In this document: positions 32,811 through 44,350 of the stretch, piece by piece
Layout of the letters: every line of letters starts with the position of its first letter
Numbering within the stretch: the stretch's first letter is position 1
Source of the DNA: Thysanoteuthis rhombus
Taxonomy: Eukaryota > Mollusca > Cephalopoda > Oegopsida > Thysanoteuthidae
Reading direction: 5' to 3'
DNA length: 64,000 nucleotides
Assembly: GCA_963457665.1 (NCBI GenBank)
Contig: OY735220.1
Coordinates: 39,793,194-39,857,193, forward strand
Notes under the pieces: model-generated
Told to the model about the DNA's origin: nothing
Database searches by the model: none
Seen by the model: only the letters and a program-made list of their open reading frames with translations
Made by a program: the position numbers and the translations under genes

Positions 32811-35124
32811 GTATCATCAGCCCATCATATTGTAACATAACTTCAATGCCTATCTTTAAAAATGTATATTTATATGATTTTTTAATCACATTGTCTCCCC
32901 GTGTAGCTTTTTTTATATATTTTTAATGGAATACCGTATTGATTTCTTATTCTAAAATCCACTTGATCACCCTGAATATGGTTTCTATTTCAATTCATCT
33001 TTTTAAGGTTTGTCTTTCTCTTTGATCATTCAAAATCTAATCTCCTTTTCTGAACTCCAGCTATCTCGTTTTGGGAAATGTTTAATTTATCTACTACCCA
33101 TCTCTCTCTTGTACAATTATTTTTTTTATTTGAAAAGACAGTTAGATAATTTAATTTAAAACAATAAAAGCAATGAAACAAACAATTATATCTGTGTACA
33201 CGAATGGATTCATCTGTGTGTATCACTGACAAACAACAATAACAAAAAAAGCCAATGATTCGGTCTTTCAAACTTCCGATACAAAACTCTAAAATCACTT
33301 TTTTGGATGGATATTCATCGTAATTCACTGTTCAAGAGTCATTTTTTCCTCATGCATAATTTAATTTTCCTTATTTAATGCTATTCCCACTCAACCACGA
33401 ACGTGTTTCATTTCAAACGTGCCATATCCAGCGTACCTGGGACACACCAGGCAAAAAAACTATTGCCTAAATTTCGATGCATGATTATGCAATTTCCCCA
33501 CGGATGGCCATTGTGTACCTCTACAGAAGAGTCGCCAAACAATATTTCCAACAAAATCAACCAAATTTATCTCATCAGCAGATCACACATGGAATGAAAT
33601 GCAACCATAAAAATACGATGTTAAAAAATGTATTAAAAAAACCCCAAAAAACAAATGACTAAAGAAGAGATTCCTTTCTACCATGAGAATTAAAAATATT
33701 TTTTTCTGTCTCTTTAACTTCAACATGAGTTCATCACCTTTGATAATATCTTTTTCAAGTATCTTTTTTGTTGGATTTTACAATTTTTTTCTGTATTTTC
33801 CTTATTCTATTTTTTTTTTTTGCAAAAAGCATTTCAAGGAAAAACTCCACACGCACACCACACGATAAAAAAAATATTGACAATATCTGCAAACCTTAAT
33901 ATCTTTTTCATGAATCCCTCGCCGACAAAGAAAAACAAGAGCAGCGACCACCAGCCACAGGCAAATGTTGCTATTTGAGAAATTAATCCGTTACACAAGG
34001 CGAGAGAGTTCGAAAAACAGAATAAAAAACGTTTGTTCTTCCCCTATTTCCGACCGCAAATAGCCTGTTCAACGTGCAGGGAGCGAATGCAAAAAATGAG
34101 ATAATCAACAAAAACATATAACACAAGACAAACAAGAATTAGAACTTAAAAAAATCAAGGGTAACATAGAGGTCCCTTCAAGGGTAATAAAAAGTCCCTT
34201 CTGCAGAGAACACTTGTTCTTGTTCTGCAACATGATTTATCGACTTGGAATGACCAGTTCCACAGAAGTAAGATGCTTCCACAATATTAGTTGATACAGT
34301 TATCTAAATCATGCTCTGACTTCACAGAAAACATCTGATTCCACGGGTAAATCCAATTACTATTGCCATACCTGTCGGAACAGGTGGTCAGTCTGTTTCT
34401 CGACTTCGCGAAGAAATCATCTACCAGTTTCACCAATGAAGTAAATTGCACATGCCTCACCTTCTTTTGTATGTCTTAGTCAAAAGATCAACTTTCATAC
34501 ATCTGCTTTTACAACACTTCTTTGTATCAGCGCGCTTTTGCTGAGATGTAGTGGGGAAATATCCAAGTTCAAAAGAAAGTTTTTTAATGATACCCGGCAG
34601 AAGCCACATCGGGGCCTCACCGGACAAAATTATTCCATGAATAAAAATCTACTTGGGTTGACAGAAATGCAAAATTACCAATCATTTTGAACCACTATTC
34701 ATGGTCATAGCATTTTAAGATAACATCTCAAGCCAAAATCTCGGGTAACATACACAAATAGTATCACAATGATAATGAAAACCAGACATAAAGATAAAGG
34801 TGCACAGAGCCTCAAAAGTATGATTCACATACATCTCTAATTGCAAAAATAAAGTTAAACAAAAAAGACACTGCGTTCAATCAGCTTAGAAAAAATGTTT
34901 TTAACGAAGGAAAAAGAAAGGAAAAAATGTCCTTTTGCTATTTACGATTCCTTAATTTCTCAACCAATCCGTTACGACATCATCATCATCAACATCATCA
35001 TCATTATCATTTTACATCGTGTCGTCTAGTGAGTACGTTACAATACAATACCATGGCGTTGAGTTTGCAGCAAAGTTCATGGGTATCCATATTCGAGTAC
35101 CCGAGGTTACGGCACCATTTCGAC
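32811..35124. other. Unique AT-rich sequence, 2.3 kb
   Basis: No recognisable gene, RNA or repeat. Frames such as 33026-33328 (minus) and 33683-33868 (plus) are short and composition-driven. Confidence 0.45.
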
Positions 35125-35865
35125 CGTGAAAATTTACTCATCGCAACTGCAGTGCGGGAGGGGGTCGAAAAAAGTGAAAAACTCATGTCGAGATTGAAAA
35201 TCCAACCTTTACTTCTCTTCTTCGGTCGACCAAGAATACGTATATAGTCTTCGACTGAAGACCATACAAAATCCTCATTCACGGAGAGAGAGAGAGAGAG
35301 ATGTCCAGGACCAACAGCGACCTGGAGACCCTGGTACTCGCAGTCTGCCTAGTCTGGTCTGACTCTGACTGACCAACCATTGGTCTCCTTCTAAAAGACA
35401 AGGGTCACTTTTCTCTTGCTACCTGTTTTACTAATATAACTTGCCCTCTCTTTTTACCTGATACCAAAACTAAATGATCGTCTACCATTCCATTCCCTAT
35501 TTTCCCCCTTGCTTTCTTTTGTTTCTCACGCAACTAAATCAACAGCTTTGTCTTTCTTACTGTTAGAACCCTTATACACCATCCTTTTTCTATTTATTTC
35601 CTTTCTCTTAATATCTTTTTAATTAAGCGACTGTGCCTGGTTATCTATCCACGGGGGTTCTGAGCGACCACGCTTTATCTTATCAATTAATCAACTCACG
35701 ATATTTTTATAGTCTTTTTGGCGTCTGAAAGGGTTACTCTGTAACTTTTAATCTTCGATCAAATATTTCAGTCTACTTTACTTATACTCATGCCAAAAGT
35801 TTCTTTAACAAAAAATGCTTTTCGTGAATAAAATATGATATCTAAGAAAAAAATCAAATATTCGA
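35125..35865. repeat. Unclassified 0.75 kb repeat, copy 2
   Basis: Partner of 32010-32810, with the same block order. It ends where a fold-back RTE fragment begins (35869). An AATAAA lies near 35826 but no transcript unit can be shown. Confidence 0.7.
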
Positions 35866-35868
35866 TTT

Positions 35869-36092
35869 GAGTCATCAAACCTCTCTATCATGGGCATCGC
35901 AGAGCCAGTACTTTCTAAATTCGCCTCGTTGATCAGTCCTTCATATTGTAACAGACACCATGATTCGGAACGTGGATCTGCAGAAATCATATGCGATATT
36001 GTAATCGATGAAAAATAAGATGGCTTGACGAACTACACGAATTTAGGGAGTACTGGCTCTGCAACGCCCATGATAGAGAGGTTTGATGACTC
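35869..36092. mobile_element. RTE 3' piece in fold-back (inverted repeat) form
   Basis: The left arm (35869-35922) and right arm (36039-36092) are reverse complements. The outer 27 bases are a perfect match, from gagtcatcaaacctctct on one side to its complement on the other. Both arms are the RTE segment coding for the W-L-x-x-A-H-D-R-E block, minus strand on the left and plus on the right, with about 115 bases between. Confidence 0.75.
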
Positions 36093-36169
36093 TCCTGTTG
36101 ATGATTATGTCAAAGAACTTTTAAATGAATAAAAATGGAAGACTATAGAACTGTTCAACGTGAAACAAA

Positions 36170-36174
36170 TAAGC

Positions 36175-36207
<33 letters not shown>

Positions 36208-36228
36208 AATAATGATAATAATAATAAT
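36170..36228. repeat. (AAC)n-(AAT)n array
   Basis: AAC units to about 36204, then AAT units, ending at the start of an R4 3' UTR fragment. Confidence 0.95.
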
Positions 36229-36410
36229 AACCTGAGGAGACTTATTATCACTCAGCCTTCAGCAATGACTACTTGGTGACTGGTGTGAAACTGTAAACCG
36301 CAGTATTACTGTGACCTATGAGATCTAGGAAAGAAGGGCTGGAGATTTGAGGAGACTTGCTGTCACTCAAACTCCTGCGGTAACCATCAGGCAACTGGTG
36401 TGAGATTGCA
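36229..36410 (+). mobile_element. R4-type 3' UTR fragment with both hairpin modules
   Basis: It begins at cctgaggagacttattatca inside hairpin I of module 1 and runs through module 2 to gattgcaaa(TAA)n. The 5' truncation lies within the 3' UTR itself. Module 2 retains the CACC/CAGGCAACTGGTG-type tetraloop hairpin. Confidence 0.8.

Positions 36411-36482
<72 letters not shown>
36411..36482. repeat. (TAA)n array
   Basis: About 24 units separate two R4 fragments, repeating the arrangement at 21-26 kb. Confidence 0.97.
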
Positions 36483-36483
36483 C

Positions 36484-37075
36484 TTTGAAAATTCCAGGAC
36501 CTGGCAAGGGAGCTGAAAAACGTGTGGCATATGTGAGTTGGAGTAGTACTAGTAACAGCAGGTGCACTCCGAACCATACCAAACACACTGAAAGCAAGTT
36601 TTGAAGAACAAGGGAGAAAAGGAAGAATCTCGACCATACAGACCATAGCACTACAGGGGACTGCGTGAATACTTAGGAGAGTGCTAGAAATATGATCTTC
36701 GACTCCCAGCTGTTTGCAGTGGCCTAACAGGGAAAAGAGGAGAAAATGAAAAAAAAAAAAAAAGAACACAAAGAAAAGCAAAAAAAAACCAACAAACAAA
36801 CAAAACAAACAGACACCACAGATAGTGGTGGAGGTACGAACTGCAGTGCTGCTATGACAGGTGAGGGAGATATGAGAGTAGGGCTGAAGACCTAAGGAGA
36901 CTTTCTGTCACTCAGCTTTCAGTGATAACCACCAGGCAACTGGTGTGAAAATGCTCACCACAGCACTATTGTTGACTGTGAGAGTATGGAGAGGAGGGTC
37001 GGAGACCTGAGAGAGACTTGCTGTCTCTCAGTTTCCAGCTGGGACCACCAAAGAACTAGTGTTAAAAGATAGTTA
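36484..37075 (+). mobile_element. Older R4-type C-terminus and 3' UTR
   Basis: The coding part reads FQDLARELKNVWH-like, then VTAGALRTIPNTLKASFEEQ and RRIST-like, then IQTIALQGTA, the C-terminus of the R4 ORF in diverged form. After about 150 bases of A-rich insert comes the 3' UTR: hairpin I and the tetraloop hairpin (ccaccaggcaactggtgtg, 36928-36946) of module 1, and a degraded module 2 ending at 37065. No TAA tail remains. Confidence 0.7.
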
Positions 37076-37668
37076 GATAGGAACTCAATTTATGGTATTG
37101 GTTAATAAAATTAGATGTGGCGATGTCAGCGACTGCAGCTTTGCCTAAAAATACCATTCCTTCCCGTATTTGCTTAATATTCGAGTTTGTGTCATGCATG
37201 GGAGAGATAGCAGGTCGAGTAGACTAAAAAGAAAGAACCATAAAATGAGGGGAAGACTTGAGATATAGTCCCACAAGTAATATGTGAAATTCACAATCCC
37301 CCCGCTCTCATTCCCTACCATACTTCACACACCCATGGTCTAAACCATCAAGGTAAATTACTACGGGTGCTGGAGGTCGGTGGAGCTCTGGGGTTACCCT
37401 GATTTAAATCAGTCCTAGCCAACCCGCCAGTGTGTTGTCACGAACAAAATAGTCCTCGCCCGAGAGGATAAAATCGAATCCCCTGAATGCTAGGGAAGGA
37501 ACCATGTCGAGGTCGAAAGATTAGCTGCTGGTTCAAACTCCCCTGAAAATGGTCTGTTAGGTGACCAGAACCGGGATAATCTCAACCCTGAACCGATAAA
37601 ACCACCATCAAATAATAGAAATCTTAAGAAAACGAAATGGATGGGATAGTAAGTAGTACGAACAATTT

Positions 37669-38001
37669 ATGACAGCTTTCTATACTCCACTAAACATACT
37701 AGAAAGAAACAATACTGAGCAGACTCACAATGTATTGAGAGACTTAATCGGATATGACCACCGCCTGTACTTAGATGCTAAAATACTTGCTAATGTACAT
37801 GGAGATATTATGAGAAATAACAAACTACAAGACCTAAGAGTAGAACAGATTGAAGCATTAGTAGTAAGATTGATGAGAACTAAGAGGGCGGTGAATATGC
37901 CGAGGAATGAATACATGACAACCGAGCTGAGCAAACGGCAGATGCTAGATCTAATCCAAAATACATTGAACAAAGCCTCTTTGATATCGCAACGGGAATA
38001 A
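37669..38001 (+). pseudogene. N-terminal open frame of the old R4-type element
   Basis: This 110-codon frame includes LRDLIGYDHRLYLDAKIL, then VEQIEALVVRLMRTKRAVN and ELSKRQMLDLIQNTL. It is acidic and helical-looking, with no RT motif. Its position between the 5' UTR-like segment and the RT remnant suggests it is part of the N-terminal region of the element's single ORF, which all young copies in the window lack. Function is unknown. A GATA/zinc-finger motif is not visible in this piece. Confidence 0.55.
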
Positions 38002-40194
38002 CGAATGATGATAACCACCAATTTGAACATGAGAACCGAGAGAAGATATTCGAGGCAAATGATGATATCCCGAGAGAATTAAGTAAAATCCAGCTCTAGG
38101 ATACAGTCAGCAAAGAACAGCTACGTAAATTCCAAAACAACAGACCTAACGCACAAAATATGAAAATTAACAACGCTGCCCTCGCTCTCATACTACAAGA
38201 ATCGGGCAAATATTTGCTATATAACATCACTAAATATTATAAGCTTCGCAACTACCAGAGCTGCCAGCAAGAAAATCAACATAAAAATTACGAGAATGAA
38301 CAATGATATAATCAAACAACAAAAAAACAAAAAGCTTTAAATGCTAAGAGGAGAGTGATTGATACTGGGTGAACTATAAAACGGTAACAAAGCTACAACC
38401 AATAAAGTTAGGAAAGTCAAACGAAATTACAAACCAACTGACATAAATGAAACTTTGAATGCCAAAGAGATTGTCAGACAAAGAATACAGGTTGAGACCC
38501 AAAGAATAAAATGTTACGACAAAAGAAACAAGTTTTATCGGTAAAATAAGATCCTCAAAATAGATGCCTGGGAGATGTACCGAGAGCTAGACGATAGAAA
38601 TCAAAGTGCCATAAAAAATGAAGGATATAAAAAGCTTCTCGAAAATCATGTGCAGTACGGATAAAGGATTCAACGAGAGTGATACCAGGATGAAAAAAGG
38701 AGGAAGAAAGAATGTACAACATCGAACAACAATGGGGTGATATCAATATTCAGGAACTCAAAGAAGTGCTAAACAGATCCCATGAATGGTAAACTCTGGA
38801 AGATGACAAAATCTCTAATTTTTGGCTCACTTGCCAGACCTCACTTCGCCAAGACTTCGAATCAACTATCAGACATCATACAGAATCCAGAAAAAAAACT
38901 CCTGGTTAACAGATGGGGTAACACCCTTATCATCAAAAATAGACAAAACAGAACCCCCAAGAATTTCACGCCGATTGCTTCCTTAACGACAGTCGATAAG
39001 ATACTGACAACTATCTCAACAGACAGAATCTACTCCTTGGACAATTAAATCTCTCCAAACCTACGAAATCACACCTGCAACTAAGAACGAAGTATCACAC
39101 AATAGAATACAGAATTATTCCTTTCCCATTCTAATGGTGTAAATGTATCTGGGAACATAAAAATAGACTCTGAAATTTCCAAGGGTGACACCAACCCCTT
39201 TGTTCTGCTTGTTTCAGATACCTATCTCACATAAGCTCGACAACTTTATTCACGGGTACAAAATCTATAACAAGACCATAACCCACCCCTTCTCTGTTGA
39301 TGGGTTGAAATTCTACGGAGAGAATGACGAGCAAGTGGAAAATCTATCGAAGAGGCTTCGTGACGACATTGGGATGGAGTTTGGATTTGATAAGTCTGCA
39401 GAATCTACTTTTGGAAGGGGAAAATTGACTGCCCCATCATCCATTAATATAGATGTAAATACTGAAATCGCAGAATTAGACTAAGAAGAGAGCTATAAAT
39501 ATCTAAGTGTAAATGAACGTAAAGGTATAAAGCCCCAAAACATGAAATAAATACCTGACAAAAGAATACTAAAGAAGAATAAGGCTGATATTGAAAACGA
39601 AATTAAACTTGGAAAATAGAATACGGGTCATTAACACACTAGCTGTTTCCAGTAGTCCAATATAGTTTTAACATCATCAACCAGAACTTGCCGGAAATCC
39701 AACGAATGGACAGGAAAAAAAAATAGGAAATTACTCACAGCAGATAAAATGCACCACCCTAAGGCAGATGCAGATAGACTTAACCTGCTAAGAAAGGAAG
39801 TCATCCAAACTACCAGCAACTAGATGATGAAACTTGTGAAAGAACACGATGTAGCAAAAAAACAAAAACAAAAAAAACCCCAAATAACTGCATTCCATTA
39901 CAAAGGAGGTGAATAAGTACAGGAAAAAAATACCCTCAAGGATGAACGCAAACCAAAGGCTGACTCACACCCAAATTCACCAAGAAAGTTAAACACAAGA
40001 CTAAACAGGAAGGTACGAAAATACTACACGGACGCTGTGAAGAGAAACCACTCCATGGCCAATACCCCTTTCGCACCTAAGAGAGATGATGTAGATCAGA
40101 ATTAAACTCACCTGTGCTTGTGAAGAGTAAGATTGAAGGCCGAAACGAAAGGTTTAATACTATCAGCCTAGGACCAGAGCCTTATAACAAAACT

Positions 40195-40680
40195 ACTTAG
40201 CAAACATATTAAGAAACGGTACTAATCCTAAAAAGAAGAGTGTACAACCAATGCATCCTCTCGATAATCACATATGGAGTTGAAACATGCAAACTAACCA
40301 AGTGACAGATCTACAAACTGGGAAGCATGCAACATGTGCATGAGAGAATCATGATCTACTTTATATGGAGATATCACAAGACAGCACAGTGTATAAGGAA
40401 GAAAAGAGGTGTCTGTGACATCGTAGAAACTATTAAAAAACTCAAATGGCAATGGGAAGGCCATGTTACAAGAATGAAAGACAACCGATGGATATCTAGA
40501 CTCACAACATGGATCCCTAGAGATCACATAAGAAACCGAGGCCGACAGAACACAAGATGGAGAGATTAACTAGACAGATTCAGGAAATACTGGCTCTGCG
40601 ATGCCCATGATAAGGAAATGTGGCGAATCCTGGGGAAGGTTTATGTCCAACAACGGACGTTAAAAGACTTATGATGACCG
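40195..40680 (+). pseudogene. RTE-clade 3' fragment inserted into the old R4 element
   Basis: A clean copy of the RTE tail. The frame 40327-40569 reads HERIMIYFIWRYHKTAQCIR, then KKRGVCDIVETIKKLKWQWE, GHVTRMKDNRWISRL, and RDHIRNRGRQNTRWRD. It continues in-frame past a stop with LDRFRKYWLCDAHDKEMWRI and LGKVYVQQRTLK. It separates the RT part (ending about 40190) from the knuckle/endonuclease part (from about 40686) of the old R4 element, so the RTE insertion is younger. Confidence 0.8.
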
Positions 40681-41109
40681 ATCCTAAACATAAAAATGAG
40701 CCGAACGACTGACCACGTAGTAGCAGAGTGCTCGGTCCTTGCAGCAACAGAATATAAGATGAGACACAACAGAATTGGACTCTATCAACTGTAGAACATC
40801 TGCAAATGTCATAACTTCCATTACGCCAAGGATTGGTACGAACACCGGCCTGAACGAATCACAGAAGCAAAAGATGTTACCGTATCGTGGGACTTCAATA
40901 TTCATACTGATATACCAATATTATGTCGAAAGACTTTAAAGAAACTCGTGCCTCCGAGTAGATATGACTGTCCCAGCGGATAAAAACGTTGCTGTCAATA
41001 AATTCGAGGAGCTCTCAAAATATAAAGATCTTGAGATAGAAATCAGTAGAATGTATTGATTCAGGACCAAAACTTGACGCCAGCATTCCTAGAAAACTCA
41101 GCATACGTG

Positions 41110-41400
41110 AAATACAGTAAATAACTCTTACTTTCACTGAACACATTATTAGAATTTTTTTTATCAATCTGATTGAATGAACTACAACCATCATTCATCA
41201 CTTTACGTTTATAAAGAAATATGTTCGGGAAAGTATTGTATTGTCTGTATTTGTAAAAGCCCTACCCCTCTCCCTTTTCTCTCTCTTTCTAAAGCCCTGA
41301 CTGCCATACCTTACAAGGTTGCCAGGCTTGTCTCTCTGGTTTAGATCCAACCGGTGACTTACATGAACTGAAATCAAACCCAACAACAACAATAATCGTA
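41110..41400 (+). repeat. Old R4-lineage 3' UTR, copy 1, ending in AAC units
   Basis: Contains tttctaaagccctgactgcc, aaggttgccaggctt and ccggtgac followed by tgaactgaaatcaaa(ccc)aacaacaac. It matches 41491-41751 block by block. It belongs to the element at 37330-41110. Confidence 0.65.
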
Positions 41401-41751
41401 ACTCAGGGCTGAAATGATACCAATTCTTACTGGAGCCCATCGATTGCTCAGAAAAGAGACCAGTGACCTTGCAGACACAGCATATCTGGAAGGCCCAGCA
41501 TATATGAAATACTAAAATAGTTCTTACCTCCAATGCAAAGATTATTAGAAAATTCTTGTCAATGTGATTTTATATACTACGCCCAGCATACATGACTCTA
41601 CGTATATATGGAAATATAGTTGTATCGTATGTAGATGTAGAAGCCTGGTCATCCCTTTTCTTCTCTTTCTGAAACCCAGACTGTCATAACCTACCAAGTT
41701 GCCAGGTATCTGGTTGAGACCTGGCTGGTGACTGCATTAACTAAAATCAAA
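41401..41751 (+). repeat. Old R4-lineage C-terminus and 3' UTR, copy 2, ending in (CTA)n
   Basis: A second copy of the same 3' end: tttctgaaacccagactgtc, ccaagttgccagg, tggctggtgactgc and aactaaaatcaaaaa(CTA)n. It sits directly after copy 1's AAC/AAT tail, so the old lineage also inserted head-to-tail into triplet tails. Confidence 0.65.
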
Positions 41752-41752
41752 A

Positions 41753-41796
<44 letters not shown>

Positions 41797-41860
41797 AACA
41801 ATAATAATAATAATAATAATAATCATCATAATAATAATGATAATAATAATAATAATTAGA
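41752..41860. repeat. (CTA)n followed by (AAT)n
   Basis: CTA units to about 41796, then AAT units with CAT/GAT interruptions. A run of Val/Ile on the minus strand is an artefact. Confidence 0.95.
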
Positions 41861-42387
<527 letters not shown>

Positions 42388-42559
42388 ATAAAGCACATAA
42401 TACATTTGGTACAGATCAGGCTAGCAGTATAACATATAATAATATATGAATGATATAAAGCCACTTCTGAAATGTAATAGATTTATTTCATAGAGTGCTC
42501 GATACATACAACTTTTTACTCTTGAAGTTAAGTTGTTTTAGAGTAGAGCTGGAAATAAA

Positions 42560-42680
42560 TAGTAGAATGTGGATTTGCTATACAAACTAGCTCATGTTTT
42601 TGCCCTGTTCGGGCCTTATCAGGCGATGAAGCCTGAACAGGGCAGAAACATGAGCTAGTTTGTTTAGCGAATCCACATTC

Positions 42681-42685
<5 letters not shown>
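42560..42685. repeat. 126-base near-perfect inverted repeat with hammerhead-like arms
   Basis: The two arms (42560-42620 and 42625-42685) are reverse complements apart from a few mismatches, around a 4-base loop (aggc, 42621-42624). The right arm on plus reads gatga, then the hairpin gcctgaacagggc, then a and gaaac. The left arm on minus reads cctgataag, then gcccgaacagggc, then aaaaac. Together they look like two mutated copies of a hammerhead core (CTGATGA, stem II, GAAAC) placed head to head. A (TA)n array starts at the right end. Such ribozymes are known in Penelope-like elements. Confidence 0.6.

Positions 42686-42725
<40 letters not shown>
42685..42725. repeat. (TA)n array
   Basis: TA array adjoining the hammerhead-like inverted repeat. 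Confidence 0.95.
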
Positions 42726-42728
<3 letters not shown>

Positions 42729-42734
42729 CAGGTA

Positions 42735-43520
42735 TTATAAGTCCACTGATAACCAAAGACCTTCTGCATTACCTTCATTAGAAGTACTGAAAGAAAACAT
42801 ACCTTTAGTTGTAAAGAAATTTCGCTATTGTCCAGCTCAAGTAATAACATTTGAATAGAGAAAGTGAGTATCAAATAGCGATAGACCACACCAATAGTAT
42901 CAAGTCAAACAACAAGTCCAAGACAGACAGGCAACCATAGACTCCGAAATGCCGATTGCATGGAGATAAAGATAAAACTATAAATCATATAATAAGCGAA
43001 TGCAGTAAATTAGCATTGAAGGCGTCTAAAAAGATATGGCTTGATTGGAACAGTGGTTCACCAGGAATAGTGCAAATGACTGGGATTTGACTACACAAAC
43101 CAATGGTATATGAATAGACCAGTGTATATCTTAGATGATGTAAAAATTATCTAGGATCACCTAATACTGTCTAATAGATCATGCCTAATCTCCGTGAACA
43201 AAGAAAAGAAGATACGACTGATAGTCAATACTGTTACCTCAGCTGACTAGAGAAAAAATTGAAAGAATGAAAGAAGATCAGGATCTTGCAAGAGAACTGA
43301 AATAACTGTGTAACATGAAGGTGGCAGTTGAACCTATAAATACTGGTGCACTTAGAATAGTTACAGAGAGCATAAATAGGAAGAACTAGGAATCAAAGCC
43401 ATCCAGGTGACAGCATTGCTAGAATCAACCAGCTAGACTACTGAGTTCAGTGCTCGATTGTAGAAGAAACATGCTGTCACTTGATCTCCGTTGAAAACAA
43501 TCAGATATCCCAAGTGTTGG
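42735..43520 (+). mobile_element. Old R4-type zinc-knuckle/endonuclease fragment
   Basis: Phase fragments KTINHIISECSKLALKASKK (second half of the zinc knuckle), then NQWYMNRPV-like and RIMPNLRKQRKE-like sequence. After that QDLARELK, LCNMKVAVEPINTGALRIV and ETC-type remnants follow the R4 C-terminus. Very diverged, with many stops. Confidence 0.6.
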
Positions 43521-43539
43521 AACTCAATGAAAGTTAATA

Positions 43540-43890
43540 TAATACAAGTATCCCCCGCTTTTCGAATTTTCACTTTACACCTGTCTATATAGAAGAAAGC
43601 GGAATGCAGAAATAGCATCCACCGTTCATTTTGTTGTTATAAAGACAGTGCACACCTTTTCTTCTTTTCAACACCCGAATATCCAGAACCCCTAAAAAAA
43701 AAAAAAAAAAAAAATCTGATGATTCAGCCTAAAATACCATTATTACCATTCCGGGGTCCGGGAACTAAAACAAAAATTCCCACACAAATTCATGATAAAT
43801 GCTCCTTTGCTTTACACCATTTCAGCTTGTGAAAGATTTTATTTTTAAGTTAGCGGGAAAAACCCATGAAACCTCATGATATTTTTCAAG
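43540..43890. mobile_element. MITE-like element (cccgctttt...cagcttgtgaaag family)
   Basis: It starts with gtatcccccgcttttcgaat and tttcactttacacc and ends with tttacaccatttcagcttgtg, then tagcgggaaaaaccc. The piece gcgggaaaaacc near the right end is a loose inverted match to the start (cccccgctttt). It shares blocks with 800-960. An A run of about 20 lies inside (43693-43713). Confidence 0.5.
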
Positions 43891-44065
43891 GAGAGTCTAC
43901 GTAACAAAATGACATTGATTTTTAATATTTTGTTTGATGACGTATTATAATTCATTATTATTATTTTTTGCAACTATTTACCCTCATCCTAATTGTTGAT
44001 GCTTTCTTTTCTTTAAAAAAAAATCTCAACTCAAGCTTGGAACTCTCCACCAGTGAATAAAGATT

Positions 44066-44160
44066 AAGTTCCCAGCGTAAATCGAACCCACGACCAATCT
44101 ATAACGGAGGATAGCTTAGCTCAACGTGCGACTGTTCTTACCACTGAACTTCTGGAACTT
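44066..44160 (-). mobile_element. tRNA-like SINE head (minus strand)
   Basis: On the minus strand a perfect 7-bp acceptor-like stem (aagttcc / ggaactt) closes 95 bases. It contains a D-arm-like gttcagtggtaagaac (4-bp stem GTTC/GAAC) and a B-box-like gtgggttcgattt. The length and the poor T and anticodon arms argue against a working tRNA. Confidence 0.6.
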
Positions 44161-44236
44161 AGTGGTAAGCATCAGTTCATATCAAACCCTTAAACTCACT
44201 CCCCATTCACGATCTCCTTTACGCCGTATTTTTCAG

Positions 44237-44304
44237 CAAAATAATAATAGTAATAATGTCGTCGTCGTTATTATTATCATCATTATTAATATCGTTGTTG
44301 TTGT

Positions 44305-44350
<46 letters not shown>
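44237..44350. repeat. (AAT), (GTC) and (GTT)n triplet arrays
   Basis: AAT units, then GTC/ATT, then about 20 GTT units with two GTC interruptions. Confidence 0.95.

Larger units (their letters stand above)
37330..41110 (+). mobile_element. Old R4-type element of a second lineage, near full length, decayed
   Basis: The likely 5' UTR (37340-37640) contains ctgatttaaatcag, a short palindrome. A 110-codon N-terminal frame follows (37669-38001), then decayed sequence with RT-like pieces. 38780-39050 holds NGKLWKMTKSLIF, and FTPIASLTTVDKILTTI, the counterpart of the NYRPITCLPTMWKILT block. 39185-39484 holds DDIGMEFGFDKSA and FGRGKLTAPSS, followed by EESYKYLSVNE. The zinc-knuckle/endonuclease part resumes after an RTE insertion: TDHVVAECSVLA, AKDWYEHRPERITEAKDVTV and SWDFNIHTD, then DMTVPADKNVAV. 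The wording (SVNExKGI, DMTVPxDKNV) differs from the young family (GVLECDTI, DVAVPAD), so this is a separate R4-clade lineage. Many stops make it dead. Confidence 0.7.

Noticed and set aside
36170..36482. CRISPR-like or regulatory repeat array
   Set aside because: Plain triplet microsatellites separated by an R4 3' UTR; no spacer-repeat structure and the genome is eukaryotic.
44066..44160. Functional tRNA gene
   Set aside because: The acceptor stem pairs well, but the unit is 95 bases long with poor T and anticodon arms; better explained as a SINE head.
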